DNA of 64,000 nucleotides from Tubiluchus corallicola (lineage: Eukaryota > Priapulida > Priapulimorpha > Priapulimorphida > Tubiluchidae): the NCBI GenBank assembly GCA_030141605.1, contig JAQGDQ010000023.1:862328-926327 (forward strand), given 5' to 3'. Of the stretch, positions 11,713-24,000 are shown piece by piece (the stretch's first letter is position 1; every line of letters begins with the position of its first letter). The notes under the pieces were generated by a model. That model was not told where the DNA came from. It did not search any database and saw only the letters and a program-made list of their open reading frames with translations. Position numbers and translations under genes: made by a program.

Positions 11713-12354
11713 TTAAAGGAAAACAGGAACAGGAAGATTTTTCATATCATACCTCATTTTGAACTACGACAAAAAGCATATATTTTAACACCTATAATAA
11801 TCCAAAGCGTTTCTGATAATTGAATAAGAGGTAAAACTTAACTAACAGCGTGCAGGTCCAACTAATGAGGACATAACCCTTGAACATAATTTTTAACAGC
11901 ACAAACATTCCATGAACATGTTATACAAAAAATCCATTTTTGCGTTGTATGTGCGAAAGCGAAATTCGAAGTTCAGTGCTGCTGTACAACATTCAGTGTG
12001 ATATACAAAACTCGGCAAATTTTACGATGAAAATTCAAATTTCAAGTTTACCGCTGTGCTCACGAATGGGCTTTCGCACGTGTGCACTATGTCACAACCG
12101 AACACCTCTGAAATGAGAGGTGCCGTACCAGTTTTTTGTGCAACGCGTTTCCCAAATGCAGGCGCTAGTGCCCGTCTAACCAGCGGATGACAAAACGTGT
12201 GTAACAGCGAAGAAGTAGCCACGCGAACGCGAAATTGCGTTTCTGTGCTAATATTTCTTTTATGTAAGCCATTCTTGAAAAATAGCATGTTGCCTTTTAA
12301 TATTATATACATTAAATTGTTTTGAGCTACAGATTGAGTCCGGTTTTCCTTTAA
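11713..12354 (+). mobile_element. TTAA-flanked element family, copy 1
   Basis: TTAA at 11713-11716 and 12351-12354. Ends match inverted: TTAAAGGAAAACAGGA against TTAAAGGAAAACCGGA. It shares several hundred bases of internal sequence with 21082-22283 and, inverted, 33277-33858. A 120-codon minus-strand frame lies inside. The AGG-type termini and TTAA duplication suggest Kolobok, or else piggyBac. Confidence 0.8.
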
Positions 12355-12359
12355 GAATT

Positions 12360-13681
12360 TTATTTTGATGATTTTGATTACCATCCACTTTTCTGTGTGG
12401 ATTGCTCTACGTAATAATAGTATAGTGGATACAATACTTATTTCTTCCAGAAGTTATCCACTTGTACACTAGCTACGGTCGAACTATTCACGTTAAATTT
12501 TTATTATAGGTTTTACTAACTTAGCTTATATAAAATTCTTGTAACAAACGTCATTTGCAGATATGCAAAGTCATCACAGTTCAGTATATAAAATCGAGCA
12601 CAATAATCTCACTACGAAATTCTACTGGTTTCCAATGGCTTTTATTATAGTTTTATAACCATCGCATCACCTAATGATACTGGCAAGACTTATATTAATA
12701 AGGCAATTAATAAAAATACTACAATCTAGAAAAAAACGGCCTTTCACCCTACATTATATTCCAGAGAAAGTTAAAAAAAGAAGAACAACGAATAATTACT
12801 AAATGTTCTTATCGAACGTTCCCTTTGTTAGGTATCTAGATACTTCAAAGGTTATGGACATGAAATTGCATCTGGCAATTAGAATGTAGAATATATTTTT
12901 GCAAGAAAATTTTAGATTAAAATAAATTTTAGGTATGGCATGTCGTCAGTTAGGAAAACCTGGTGCTGTCACAAAGTACTCTTACAACAACACCTTAATT
13001 TATTAGCAAAATGTAGCCCGATTATGTAGTCACAATGCACTATTACAAGGGACTTTCAGACATAATTTGACAGATTCAAAACGTGAAATGTCAAGGACGA
13101 ATTTTAAGTGCTAAAAATATAAATTGGCTTTAGGTGTTATTTAGTAAAACCATGGATTACCGACGTGGGTCTTATTTTTTATATGTATGTATCTCACACA
13201 CTAACGCTGGTTATGTTTTTTTGCTTTTTTAACAATAAACAGTTACGCGATGTGGCTCGAAATCATCAAAACACATCATACCTTGCATCAAGTTGCCAAG
13301 CTACCGAGGCGTACAATGTCTACTGCATTACGGGTTGAGAACAAATTCTCCCGCTATTATAATAATCGGACATCCCATCAGCAACTAGGTTAGATTAATT
13401 TATAGTAGATTATTATATTTTCTATAGAGACCATGCATGATGCGACGCTGTAATTGCATCCAGTCAAATGGAACCAACAAACAGGACTGGTTTAGGAAAA
13501 AATAAAATAGTAGCCAAGCTTTAGTTGATAATGACGTAAAGATATTTGCTTGTTGTATCAACGAAAACAAAGTACGTTAACTTGGACACAGGGCACTGTT
13601 ATAGCTAGATTAAAGGACAAATGAAATTGTGATTCAAGAACCACACAAGTTGAAATTTTACATGTGGTGAAGTTGAACAAT
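12360..13681. other. no gene seen; upstream of the Cys-rich gene
   Basis: AT-rich spacer. I could not pick out a convincing promoter for the gene starting at 13682. Confidence 0.4.
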
Positions 13682-13742
13682 ATGAACAACTGCCGGACGG
13701 TAACGTTGCTTCGAATCGTTTTGGCCATCCTGGCAACGCTGA
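13682..13742 (+). CDS. Cys-rich secreted protein, exon 1 (signal peptide)
   Basis: ATG at 13682 opens twenty codons reading MNNCRTVTLLRIVLAILATL, then donor A|GTAAGT, a strong 5' splice site. The nearest upstream ATG (13661) meets a stop two codons later. The link to exon 2 rests on phase and on the fit of signal peptide to Cys-rich domain. Confidence 0.5.
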
Positions 13743-16700
13743 GTAAGTTTCTTTTACTACGAAAGATAGGTAATAAAACCAAAATGTGCACAATACTTCT
13801 AAAAAATTGTGATAATAAGAAAGAAGCTCGAATTGAATAGTTCTAGTAACAAATTTTCAAAACGTTCCACAAAAATTCAACAAGGATAGCAGTAATTAAA
13901 TCACCAAAGAGGCCAACTTACACACTAACTACTGATGCGCCAGTACTGAACCTACTACTGAACCTAAATTATCGCCCAATTGCTGGAACCTTTTCGAAAA
14001 CTCTATAAATGTAAGAGTACACTTCCGTGTATTGTAAAGTTTATATCTACCTTGACAAAAATAAAAAAGTCAGCTAAAAGAGAGCAACTCAATGACTTCT
14101 TAAATAATCAATTCAGTGGAGGCAAAACATATTATGGTCTTCGGAGCTTTAAATTACGGATCACGGGTGAAAAAGTGGCAAATTCCACTTCCATCGAAAC
14201 AATTAATGTCGAAACTAAACAGATAAAAAATGTTCTTCAAAATAATGAACAACAATACTTGGTGTGGCTACATGATGTTAATTATCTTGAAAAACGCTTT
14301 TCATTTGTTAAGGCAAAGCAAAAGCTGTCGCTTAAAGCATCTCTTATCACAGATGCTAATCAAAAACTTTGATTAGTTATTAAATGTTTTTAAACAGACC
14401 TTTCCTGGTAAGCATATTATGACAAGCATTATAACACCTGAAAACTTAGTTTGTGACTGCGTAATAATCGCAAAATCTACTTCTAGAGGTATGGGAACTG
14501 CCTTTTCAGAAAGCAGTCAGTTTGTGATAATAATAATAATTGATGATAATAGTATAGTAACTAAATTCGAAGTTCATGTTCTGATTTACCATACGTTGTA
14601 TGTACTCTTGCACAACATCAATATTTTTATAAAAATCACAGTGCTGATTAAACACATTATTTATTTAATGTCAATTGATTGTCGTATTATCATCAGATTG
14701 AGTGAACAACTAGGACTAAATTACAATGGTGGCCTTCTGGTGGTGCAGGTGTTATTGATGATTGAAACTTAAGTGCGACGATGATAACGACGATTATGCT
14801 ACTGATAAATCAGTGACTAAAGTACCACGCTTTCAACTGTCGACAGCAGTTCCTCGGGGAACAAAGATTCCAATTCCTTAAAGCACTTTGTAAGAAAAGA
14901 AAAATATCTTGAGCTAAAAATATTCATTTAAAAAAACGAACCAGCAACCAAGAGTTCTTGGTCAATCTCTCCATCGGGTGAGCTGTACGATCAATCAATG
15001 CATTCTTCGATTTGAAAGCTGGGATGGGGCAGATGTCATGAACTTATACGGCCATACTGTAAGAAGAGATATCACACCAGTTCCAGTTTGCAATTTTTAC
15101 AGTACTGCACTGGTATTCCTATCTCATGTATACTGAATAGAATTCGCAAGTTACAATGGAAGTTGGAAAAAATCAAAATGTGGAACTGAAAAACAAATTA
15201 GAGCTTTCCCAGTAATTATTTCAATGCAAAGCAATAATGAACGCAAGCACTCGCGAGCAGTAGGCTTTGATCAGGTATTTGGATTTGAAATTAAGAAACA
15301 AATGCATTAATATACGCTTTAATTATAATTTTACTGTGAATTTAGAAATGTCAAGCTTTCCTTTTGAACTACAGACTGTTGCACTGCTTTAGCATATTGC
15401 TTTACCGTTTATTCTAAAACATAAAAAACATACACAAGGCAATATGTTTGGCTGCAATACGGCCGCCCGCTTTTCGAGGTGGCCTTTACCTTATCTGGCT
15501 GTATTACCCATTTTCAGGTCCCCTCAGCTACTCAGCTTCAATACATGTAATTATAATTGAGAATTAGTCTTAAGTTGTTACAGAAATCTGTATTTCCTTG
15601 AATGTTTATATGTTAGCTAAATAAATAAATCTTGCATCTTGAATCAAAAGAGAAGCTAGCACTTGTATTTACAAAATTTCTAACTGATGTATTTTTCCAA
15701 TGACCAAGACTTACAGAATGCTGTTGGATGCCCAAGGCATTTCCCAAAACAGATTCAAAAATGCACAGACAGGCTTCGAACCCAGCTGAGTCATGTCAAA
15801 AGAGGAAATACCGATAATTACAGCTCTCGTGAAACCCTCTGCAGGTAGGTCTATTCTCAAAAGTTTTGCCAGTGTGGTGTTTAATATCCAATGTATGTCA
15901 GTATCAGGGTGTAATAACGGGGTACTTACTGGACACATCGGCTGTATTGCGGTTTTATAATTTACCTCAACCCAATATGTCCACTTTTCGATCTTAGTTG
16001 CCAAGATTTAGTAATTCCATACTGTGCATGTAGTGAAAATTACAAAAAAATTGTGCTAGAATTTCTGGAAAAAGAAAAGATTTGCTCTTTTATTTTCACC
16101 GAGACTCGCACGAGCACGCTGGCAATGCCATTTGTTTCTATGGCAAGTACAAGACACTTTTTATTTCTTAATGTTGTAGTTTGGACTAACGGTTAAACAA
16201 AAATTATGTTTGTCGATTAACAAATGTCAAACGCGGACTGCATTTACTAGTATTGTGTAATCATAATTTTGTTGCTGGTTTTAATAACGTATAGGCACTA
16301 TGATGAAACAGTACAATGTGTAACAAGGTTAACTTCAAGTTGCAACCAAACTGCAATGGATTCTGTCACAGAACTTATCTTCACGCGTTTGGAAGTTCTT
16401 GCTGAACATATGAGCACCCAATGTAAGATACCCAATCAGCGGCCATTCTCTTTCTCAAACCGCGATCGTTTACAGCAACCTAGCCATCAATTGGAGCTGA
16501 CCACAAAAAACAGTGATATTACATCTGGAGGCCTAGATAAACATTCTTCAGTTTCTTCTGTAGAAAACTTTACAACACAAGCTACTGTAATGATGAATAC
16601 TGAAACAAATGAAGAAATTGTAAATGAACTTGCAGCAACTGCTCTGGGCAGAGCTGAAAACAAAACAATACAAAAAAATATCTCAATTGCAAGTGAGAAC

Positions 16701-17560
16701 AACGAAATGACAATAACTGCTACTTTAGTAAACTCGGTAGTAGCTAATCCAGGTACACACTATCAAACAGAAAGACATGACAAGGCAGCATACTGTGACC
16801 ACTTGTTACAACCATGTCTGCAGATGATGGACAATGCAATAAGAGGTCGTTTTGGAATATGCAAGTAAGTGGTAAAATTGGCAGATTTAATTTGTAATTA
16901 CTTATAAGCTTAGGTACTCATTGCAGTACTTAATTTCCAAGTTTTTTTCTCATATTGGCCTAATTTTTCTGAGATTTTGGCAAACATTAAAACCATACAC
17001 TAGAATTGAACCACTACATCACATAGCTCTTGACAGTGCACTAAATAAGTAATATCGTTTGCAAAACAGTTGCCCACTAAAGATTGGTAAATTTAGAGTG
17101 TCACTATGCAAACCAACTTCTAGACTCTAGCAAGCTAACAGTAAAGCTTTCACTATCACTTAACTACTGATAGATCACCACCTTTTTCACACATAACTGA
17201 AACAAAGCTCAAGGAAATTTATGTATGTACAGATGGTAGTTATCTGTAAAGTAGTCAACTAATGCAAATGTTGATTCTTGTGCTTTCAGAGTACAATCAC
17301 AGATAATCTTGTGCCTTAAAGAAAAATCAAATAAGGAGTGCAAGTATGTTCCAAAATCAAGTCGTTCTGGAAAAACTACCGACAAATTTGTTGCAAAATA
17401 CAAGAGGCTTTGCTGTGGTACTCAACAGGAAACAGCTAAAGCAAGCAAGCTCCACTGCCACAAAGCAACAATCATGTATATGCTCTTACATGCTGTAAAG
17501 TTTAAAATATTTTTTGAGTTCATTTTTAATACATTAAAATTTCAGAAGTTGTTTTGCTGA
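13682..17560 (+). CDS. secreted protein with duplicated six-cysteine module (unrecognised family)
   Basis: Model of four exons: 13682-13742, 15709-15844, 16295-16864, 17290-17560 (stop TGA 17558-17560); 345 residues, GT-AG introns, phases 1, 2, 2. Residues 1-20 form a signal peptide (Arg5/Arg11, then a Leu/Ile/Val/Ala core). Module 1 has cysteines at 28, 39, 65, 74, 82 and 109; module 2 at 233, 240, 255, 264, 273 and 297. Spacing is alike in both: C-x8-C, then x7 or x8, C, then x23-26, C. The roughly 120-residue linker between them is rich in Ser, Thr and Asn with several N-glycosylation sequons. The C-terminus is Lys-rich, then hydrophobic. The pattern recalls nematode DUF19/T20D4.11-type extracellular domains, but this is only a spacing resemblance. 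Exon 1 and the exon 2 acceptor are the weakest points: a second acceptor (exon from 15717) is better but needs another upstream exon. No function is proposed. Confidence 0.6.
13980..14372 (+). other. unidentified 130-codon open frame in an intron
   Basis: Open for 130 codons without an ATG at its start; Lys/Asn/Leu-rich with SGGKTYYGLRSFKL and YLVWLHDVNYLEKR. It falls in intron 1 of the Cys-rich gene model. It might be a mobile element remnant or an alternative exon; no family recognised. Confidence 0.2.
15440..15650 (+). mobile_element. possible LINE 3' end
   Basis: Ends in an AAATAAATAAAT run followed by CTTGCATCTTG, as is common for CR1/L2-type 3' tails. The upstream part is too short to place in a family. 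Confidence 0.25.
15709..15844 (+). CDS. Cys-rich secreted protein, exon 2 (first half of module 1)
   Basis: Open through NAVGCPRHFPKQIQKC and ending at TLC, with donor AG|GTAGGT in phase 2, which fits exon 3. Two acceptors are possible: AG at 15707-15708, which matches exon 1 phase, or the more canonical TTACAG ending at 15716, which would need an unseen intermediate exon. A 97-codon open frame also exists on the opposite strand here; I treat that as a shadow. Confidence 0.55.
16295..16864 (+). CDS. Cys-rich secreted protein, exon 3 (module 1 end, linker, module 2 start)
   Basis: A 570-bp exon, the longest uninterrupted coding stretch of the locus. It starts HYDETVQCVTRLTSSC and ends in RGRFGIC with donor AA|GTAAGT. 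Between the modules are sequons such as NFT, NKT and NIS. Confidence 0.68.
17290..17560 (+). CDS. Cys-rich secreted protein, exon 4 (module 2 end)
   Basis: Acceptor GCTTTCAG ends at 17289. It continues VQSQIILCLKEKSNKEC, a Lys-rich stretch, CC and a hydrophobic C-terminus before TGA. The tail could indicate membrane association, or the true exon could end earlier at an unrecognised donor. Confidence 0.62.
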
Positions 17561-17600
17561 CAGTATGAAACAAATAACAATAATATAGTAATTATATGTT

Positions 17601-17606
17601 TTTATT
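17601..17606 (-). terminator. candidate poly(A) signal for GPN1
   Basis: TTTATT on the plus strand is AATAAA on the GPN1 strand, 332 bp beyond the GPN1 stop. I saw no canonical hexamer nearer to the stop on that strand. If used, GPN1 mRNA would overlap the 3' end of the convergent gene. Confidence 0.35.
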
Positions 17607-17685
17607 ATGAAAATCACATTTCTTCTTCAACCAACTATGACAAGCATTGTTTCTCCACAAAGAAAACACAAATCATTATTATACT

Positions 17686-17691
17686 AATAAA
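17686..17691 (+). terminator. candidate poly(A) signal AATAAA for the Cys-rich gene
   Basis: Canonical hexamer 126 bp after the TGA. A second AATAAA-like run lies near 17740. The opposite-strand GPN1 signal is 80 bp to the left, so the two 3' ends appear to overlap. Confidence 0.4.
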
Positions 17692-17937
17692 TTTCAAAAA
17701 GGGCAATTTGCTAATAATTAGGAATAACCTTGATTACTTAAATAAATAAAAATTTCAGGCAATTTTTCATTTCAAAAAGAGACTTTCCTGGATTTCAACA
17801 TTACATAATGATAATTCTAGGCGAAGTGTATCAGCGATATGGCTAGCTAATCGGTACAACAAATTTCTATGTTGTATTGAAATAAATCTTATTTACAGTT
17901 CTGAAACATAAGCTACAAATAAAAAAATGTTTTTACA

Positions 17938-18032
17938 TCAGGAGGTGGAAGGTGGCGGTTTCGAATGCTGATTGTCATGCTGTGCCAAAAATCTCTTAAA
18001 TGACTCGTACTCTTTTCGCTCATCGTCGTCAT
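17938..18032 (-). CDS. GPN1: GPN1 exon 10: C-terminus
   Basis: Encodes [18 protein letters not shown] and a Pro/Ser tail ending TGA (17938-17940). It resembles the human tail in the acidic run followed by a short Phe-containing helix. Confidence 0.85.
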
Positions 18033-21000
18033 CTAAAAAAATCGGTATTTATTACAAGTTGATTAGGTTTAAAAATTAACAGATTAAAATGATGAATTAC
18101 TATAATGGTTCTTGGAGCTTGCAACAAAAGAAAACTTTCCAGTTTGAAAGGTCAGAATTAGTTGCTGAACTACTTTAGAACCTAAAAGCCTCAACGTGAA
18201 AGAACCGTTTTAAAAACATTTGTGGTAATGTCATCGGTGTGGTGATGTGGTGATTCAGACAGTCCTTATTCTTAGTGCTGCCAGATAAAGAGTTAAATCC
18301 AACAAATGTGCACAATTTTCTCAAAGCACTTCCTCATATAAGGAAGACTCAAATAAGAGAGAGATGCAAATAAGACTGTGAATGATAAAACTCAATAACA
18401 AATTTAATCAAACAAAAATGCCACATTATTACAGCTATATAACATGTATAGAAGTTTATAGATCCTATTATTATTTGAATATTGAACTTTACCACTTTGG
18501 AAATGTGGAGTAGAAAGCACCTATGTGATTTTTTTTGGATTTTCTCTAGCTGTCACACACCTATATTCCATGCGGTATCAAGTGACATTAATTGGCGGTC
18601 ATTGTATTTTAATAAGGACTATAGGCAGTAACTAAACATTTTTGCTCCTAAATTTTGGTAGTGTTAGCAGAAATTTGCATTGTTCATTCTGTAAATCAAT
18701 TTGTTATGTTTCCTCATAATATCAACTGCATCAATCGAGTTACCGTTCAATAAACAGCCAAGATGTTCAACCTTATTGCACCAAATCAGCAAATTTGTCT
18801 TTCCCTGTAACTCAAAACTGTATTTTGTGTTGTCAATTATTTTGCATTTGCTAGTCTAATTATACTAATTAAACCTTGGATTTAACTACTTTGCAAAAAT
18901 TTGTTCAAGGTTTTGTTAACTTTTTTCTCATTCTCATTTATGTCACATAAGTGTTAAAAGGAAGAAGTTAAGAACTGGTACGACTTGTACGACAATAGTT
19001 GCCCAAGAGATACAGTACCTTCTTCCTCATCCTTCCCATCGTCCGAATTTTCAGAGTCCAGACCAATGTGCAAAAGTATATCCTCCGAGGTGCTGCTAGT
19101 ACTTGCTGTTATGAAAAAAACATATTCCAAGATTATCAAACTTTACTTAAAACATTTACATTCAAAAATTATCAAACTTTACTTAAAACATTTATATTCC
19201 AAGGTTATCAAACTTTACTTAAAACATTTATATTCCAAGATTATCAAACTCTACGTAAAACATTTATATTCCAAGATTATCAAACTTTACTTAAAACATT
19301 TACATTCAAAAATTATCAAACTTTACTTAAAACATTTATATTCCAAGGTTATCAAACTTTACTTAAAACATTTATATTCCAAGGTTATCAAACTTCACTT
19401 AAAACATTTATATTCCAAGGTTATCAAACTTTACTTAAAACATTTATATTCCAAGATTATCAAACTTTACTTAAAACATTTATATTTCAAGGTTATCAAA
19501 CATTACTTAAAACATTTATATTCCAAGATTATCAAACTCTACGTAAAACATTTATATTCCAAGGTTATCAAACTTCACTTAAAACATTTATATTCCAAGA
19601 TTATCAAACTTTACTTAAAACGTTTATATTCCAAGATTATCACTTTACTTAAAGCATTTATATTCCAAGATTATCAAACTTTACTTAAAGCATTTATATT
19701 CAAAGATTATCAAACTCTACATAAAACATTTATATTCTAAGATTATCAAAGTCTACGTAAAACATTTATATTCTAAGATTATCAAACTATACGTAAAACA
19801 TTTATATTCCAAGGTGATCAAACTTTACTTAAAACATTTAATTCTTTAAACTTTACTTAAAACATTTATATTTAGGTTATAAACATTACTTAAAACATTT
19901 ATATTCAGATTATAACTCATAAATTTATTTGGTTTCACTTCACTTAAAACATTTATATTCAGATTATCAAACTTTACTTAAAACGTTTATATTCCAAGAT
20001 TATCACTTACTTAAAGCATTTATATTCCAAGATTATCAAACTTTACTTAAAGCATTTATATTCCAAGATTATCAAACTTTACTTAAAACATTTATATTCT
20101 AAGAGTATCGTACTCTACTTAAACATTTATATGATATAGCAATGCACCAGACTTTAGATGGATCGTTTTCTTGAAATTTTACATAAGATTTACATTATAT
20201 GCATTTTGTTGAAATGAAACATTTATCATTCATTTTACGTACTATATTTTTACTTGCATGTCTGGAGCTACTCACTAAAAATTAAAAGTGAAAACTGATA
20301 AACTTTCACTCATCAAACTATTTTGGCATATAATGACTACTTTCAGAGCACTATGAACTTTTTTTGGTAAATCATTTCTGGCAGTTAGTCCTCGCATAAT
20401 GATACCCAGCTTAGCGAAGTTTCGATTTACCTACGCTAATCTTTGTACATATGTATATTGCTAAGCAGTTAGCAAACTAGTAATCAATGGATTAACTACG
20501 ACTAGACTCATTTATAGATACCTGCATTTGTAGCAATGGCATGTCCGACTATATCTTTTCTCACTCTTTGAAGTTGCTTCTGTTCTCTCTTTTTTTCTGC
20601 CTTTTTTAGCTGTTTTACTAGTGTATCATACTGAGGACGATATTCACTATAAACAAAAAACAGAAACACATCTACACCTTGGTCTGCATGTCCAGCAATA
20701 ATCATTTAGTGAACAAACAAATAACACTAAAATGCTTACAACTCAGAAATTGTTAGGAGTGAGCAAGCAAATTTTGGATATCACAAAAGTAAAATGGTAT
20801 AACTAGGGTGCCAAATTCGAGAATTAATTTTCTAAGTTTATTTGCTTTGCTTTCAAATGCCTTTAATGTTAGTGCAGAGCTTTAAAATGCCTTACAGCAA
20901 AGTCTGCCTGTGGTAAATACACATTACAAAATTAACTTTTGAAATAAAATTTTTAATGAAACATGTGGAAACTCAATTCTCCGGGAAGATTTTGTTACTG

Positions 21001-24000
21001 CAAGCCTTAACCAGTTTTTACTAGTTTCATTGAATAATTTTTAAGTTTGGCTTAAGTTTTAACATAGTGTATGTGTAATTGTTGAAAGGAAGACAGGATG
21101 ATTTTTCATGTGCTACCCTACTTTAAAATAGTGTAACACAGAGATGGACATAATCTGTAAGACATAAGCTATGAGGAGAAAACGCCACTGTACAAAAAAT
21201 GAACGTATGCTAACCAGTGGTCCTTGTTTCACAGATAATCCACTTGCCATCTTCCGTCTACCGCAGTTTCCCTGCCTTAAGACGTCAGCCACAATTCAAG
21301 GTAGGCTCCTCACAAGCCGTTTTGAGTGGTTCAAAAGACACCTTATTCCGAAATGAATTTGGCTGTTAATTTTATTTGCCTGGAGAAGTTTTGGGTCATA
21401 GCCAATGCAGTAATTAGCATATTTGTCATTTTTACAGTGCACAATTCATTTATATCATAAGAATTCATATCAGAATGGTCTCATACACACGAAAAAGCAA
21501 TTTTTAAGCACAGCATTTCAATAACACTACAATTATATATGTGCATTGCCTAAACAATATACAACAATATGCCTTAATATTTACGCAAAGTAAGGAGCAT
21601 AGTGTGAATTGTGATACATGCTTTATGGAAGAAGGAAGACACCTTCTGGCTTACAGATTATGACTTGCTCCTTTTGCCTTTGTTGGTGTGACATGGGCTT
21701 AAAAAGTGCACATTTTAACACCTACAATACTGTCAAAGCTATAATAGAGGGATAATTAAATAACATATTAAAAAACTTAATTAATGGCCGAGGAACACTG
21801 TTAGTGATGACGTCATAATTGAAAATAATTTTCAGCAACACAAACAGTCCACGAGCATGTTGCACATGTTTGTTAAAGCGAAAACTGAAAAACAGTGCTA
21901 CTGTACAACATTTAGTATTGCACACAAAAACTCGGCAAATTTCAAGTTTAAAACTTTAAATTCAAAGTTTACTGCTGTGTTCATCCATGAGTTCTCGAAA
22001 GTGTACACCACATCACAAATAAACATATCTGAACTCAGAGATACAGCACCTGTTTTTTACGCAACGCATTTTTGACATGCAGATGCCAGTGCCCGTTTAA
22101 TAAACGAATCACGAAAAATGTATGTAACAAAGAAGAACTAGTGGCGCGAATGCAATATGAGGTTTCTGCCGTAATAATTCTTTCACGTTAAGTCACTGTT
22201 AAAAAACCATCTGTTCCCTTTCAATATTTTACAGATTAGATTGTTTTGAGCTACAGTTTATGACTGGTCCAGTTTTCCTTTAAGTTCACAGCACTTTAAT
22301 TAAATAAAACAAACAACTTGCGCATAAAATGCCAGATAGAACTACTACTTGGTTATTTTCATACAAAAATAAATGATTCGTCGGAAGTAGAGATTTGCAG
22401 CAGATAAAGACAAAGACACTAGCAATTACACTGACTTACAAACATGGCAGAGCAGATTAAATAAAGTACAGTAAGTACTCACTTAAAGACTCCCAATTTA
22501 GACACGTTTTTGACGACGATGAACGTTTGATACAATTTTCTCAAATTTTACGTTATGTTCATTTTAACAATGAAAGTTGTACAAAGCAATTTTTTATTTT
22601 AGCAATTTTTTTACCTAATTGGAAGTGTGACTTTCTCACATGTTGGCTTTAATCACATACGAGGACTGGAACAGCATGCAGTAGTTTAACATGTTTATCG
22701 AGCTTGAACACAAGAGAATTGCCTCAATCAGCGACAACAAAGGAAAACCAACTTCTAGTAAAATTCTAGTGACACTCAAAAATCCCAATCTGGTAAGTCA
22801 TTGTAAAGCGAAACTATTTCCATAATCACGTACAGAAATTACTGCCAAATGCTAGCCGTTTGTATCAAGCGAGATCTATTTTTGACTTATACACCTACAG
22901 GCACCTGGAAGCAAACTTTATGCAAAGGAATTTTGTTTGCAACCTGTTGCTATAACAAACAGCATCTAAACGAAATTGTCCCAAGGCTGCCTCGAGGTTT
23001 GGCTTTTAATCTACAGTGTTTAATTGCGAAGGGCTTCAACACTAATGAATGAGAAACTGCTAGCTAGGCATTGGTAAGAAAGATAGGTGGTTTCAAGCAA
23101 GCAGGAAGATATTAATAGTAGAAATATGAATAAAACTCACTAAACATATAATTTATATCAATTAAGCAGCATTGATTTTTGCCTCTGGTATCTGGAATGT
23201 ACCTCAATTCTTTTGCATTACTTTCTATGAAAGTCAGGCTCTGGAATAGGGATGTCACGATGCTCCAACAGTGAAAACCCGGAGCTTAGAAACCGAATCC
23301 AAATCGGAGCTTTGATCTGATGCCATTTGCTGATGTTCTAAGTTAACTTAGATCCGACCTGATTCAGCAAAGACTTTTGAAAAAAAATCCAATTCATTTT
23401 CGGCTACAGAGGCGATTCAGTAGCACTTTATTATAAAAGCATTATACGCTCATTCACCTTTAAAATTTTTGGCAAAATCCTGAAATTGCTACCATTTTTG
23501 ATAATTTTGCCCTACCTGAAATACATTGACGTCACCATATTCAGTTTCAGCATGTGTCCAACTCATGAAATCCTGAGCGAAAGCATACATCACATTACTA
23601 TTTTAACAGCTAGTTTCAACAAAAATATTAAGATTTCTCGTATTACTTTGACAGAACACGGCTTCGCCAACAACACACGATGTGGCTTAAATGGCCGTAG
23701 TTTTTTGTCATCCACATTACACGAACTCACGGAGCATAGGTAAAGCCACCCCAAGGAATTTTTTGACTAACAGATCATTTTATATTGTTAGTCATTGGCA
23801 CAAAAAATCTGTCACAAAGTAATTAGATCATCTATAGTTTTCATTATTGCAGAATTACTGTCAAACATGTTGCTCAGACATGTCATCTGTAATCTTTGTG
23901 AAAAACACACTGCTCTTCCCAATCTGCTATAATTTGGTTCAAAACTGCAGTTGAAAGAACAACCTAAAAAACTGAGATTTGAATTTGATTCGGTTTCGAT

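Noticed and set aside
12022-12384. 120-codon minus-strand frame as a host gene
   Set aside because: Lies inside a TTAA-flanked transposon present in three copies; kept only as a possible relic of that element.
15711-16004. 97-codon minus-strand frame
   Set aside because: No recognised family and non-ATG start; the opposite strand has a better exon (15709-15844) with matching splice phases.
18985-19740. 251- and 217-codon plus-strand open frames
   Set aside because: Products of the 36-bp minisatellite, whose unit length is divisible by three; they overlap GPN1 exon 9 on the other strand and have no independent coding character.
19129-20137. CRISPR-like array
   Set aside because: Units are contiguous without spacers, inside a eukaryotic intron.
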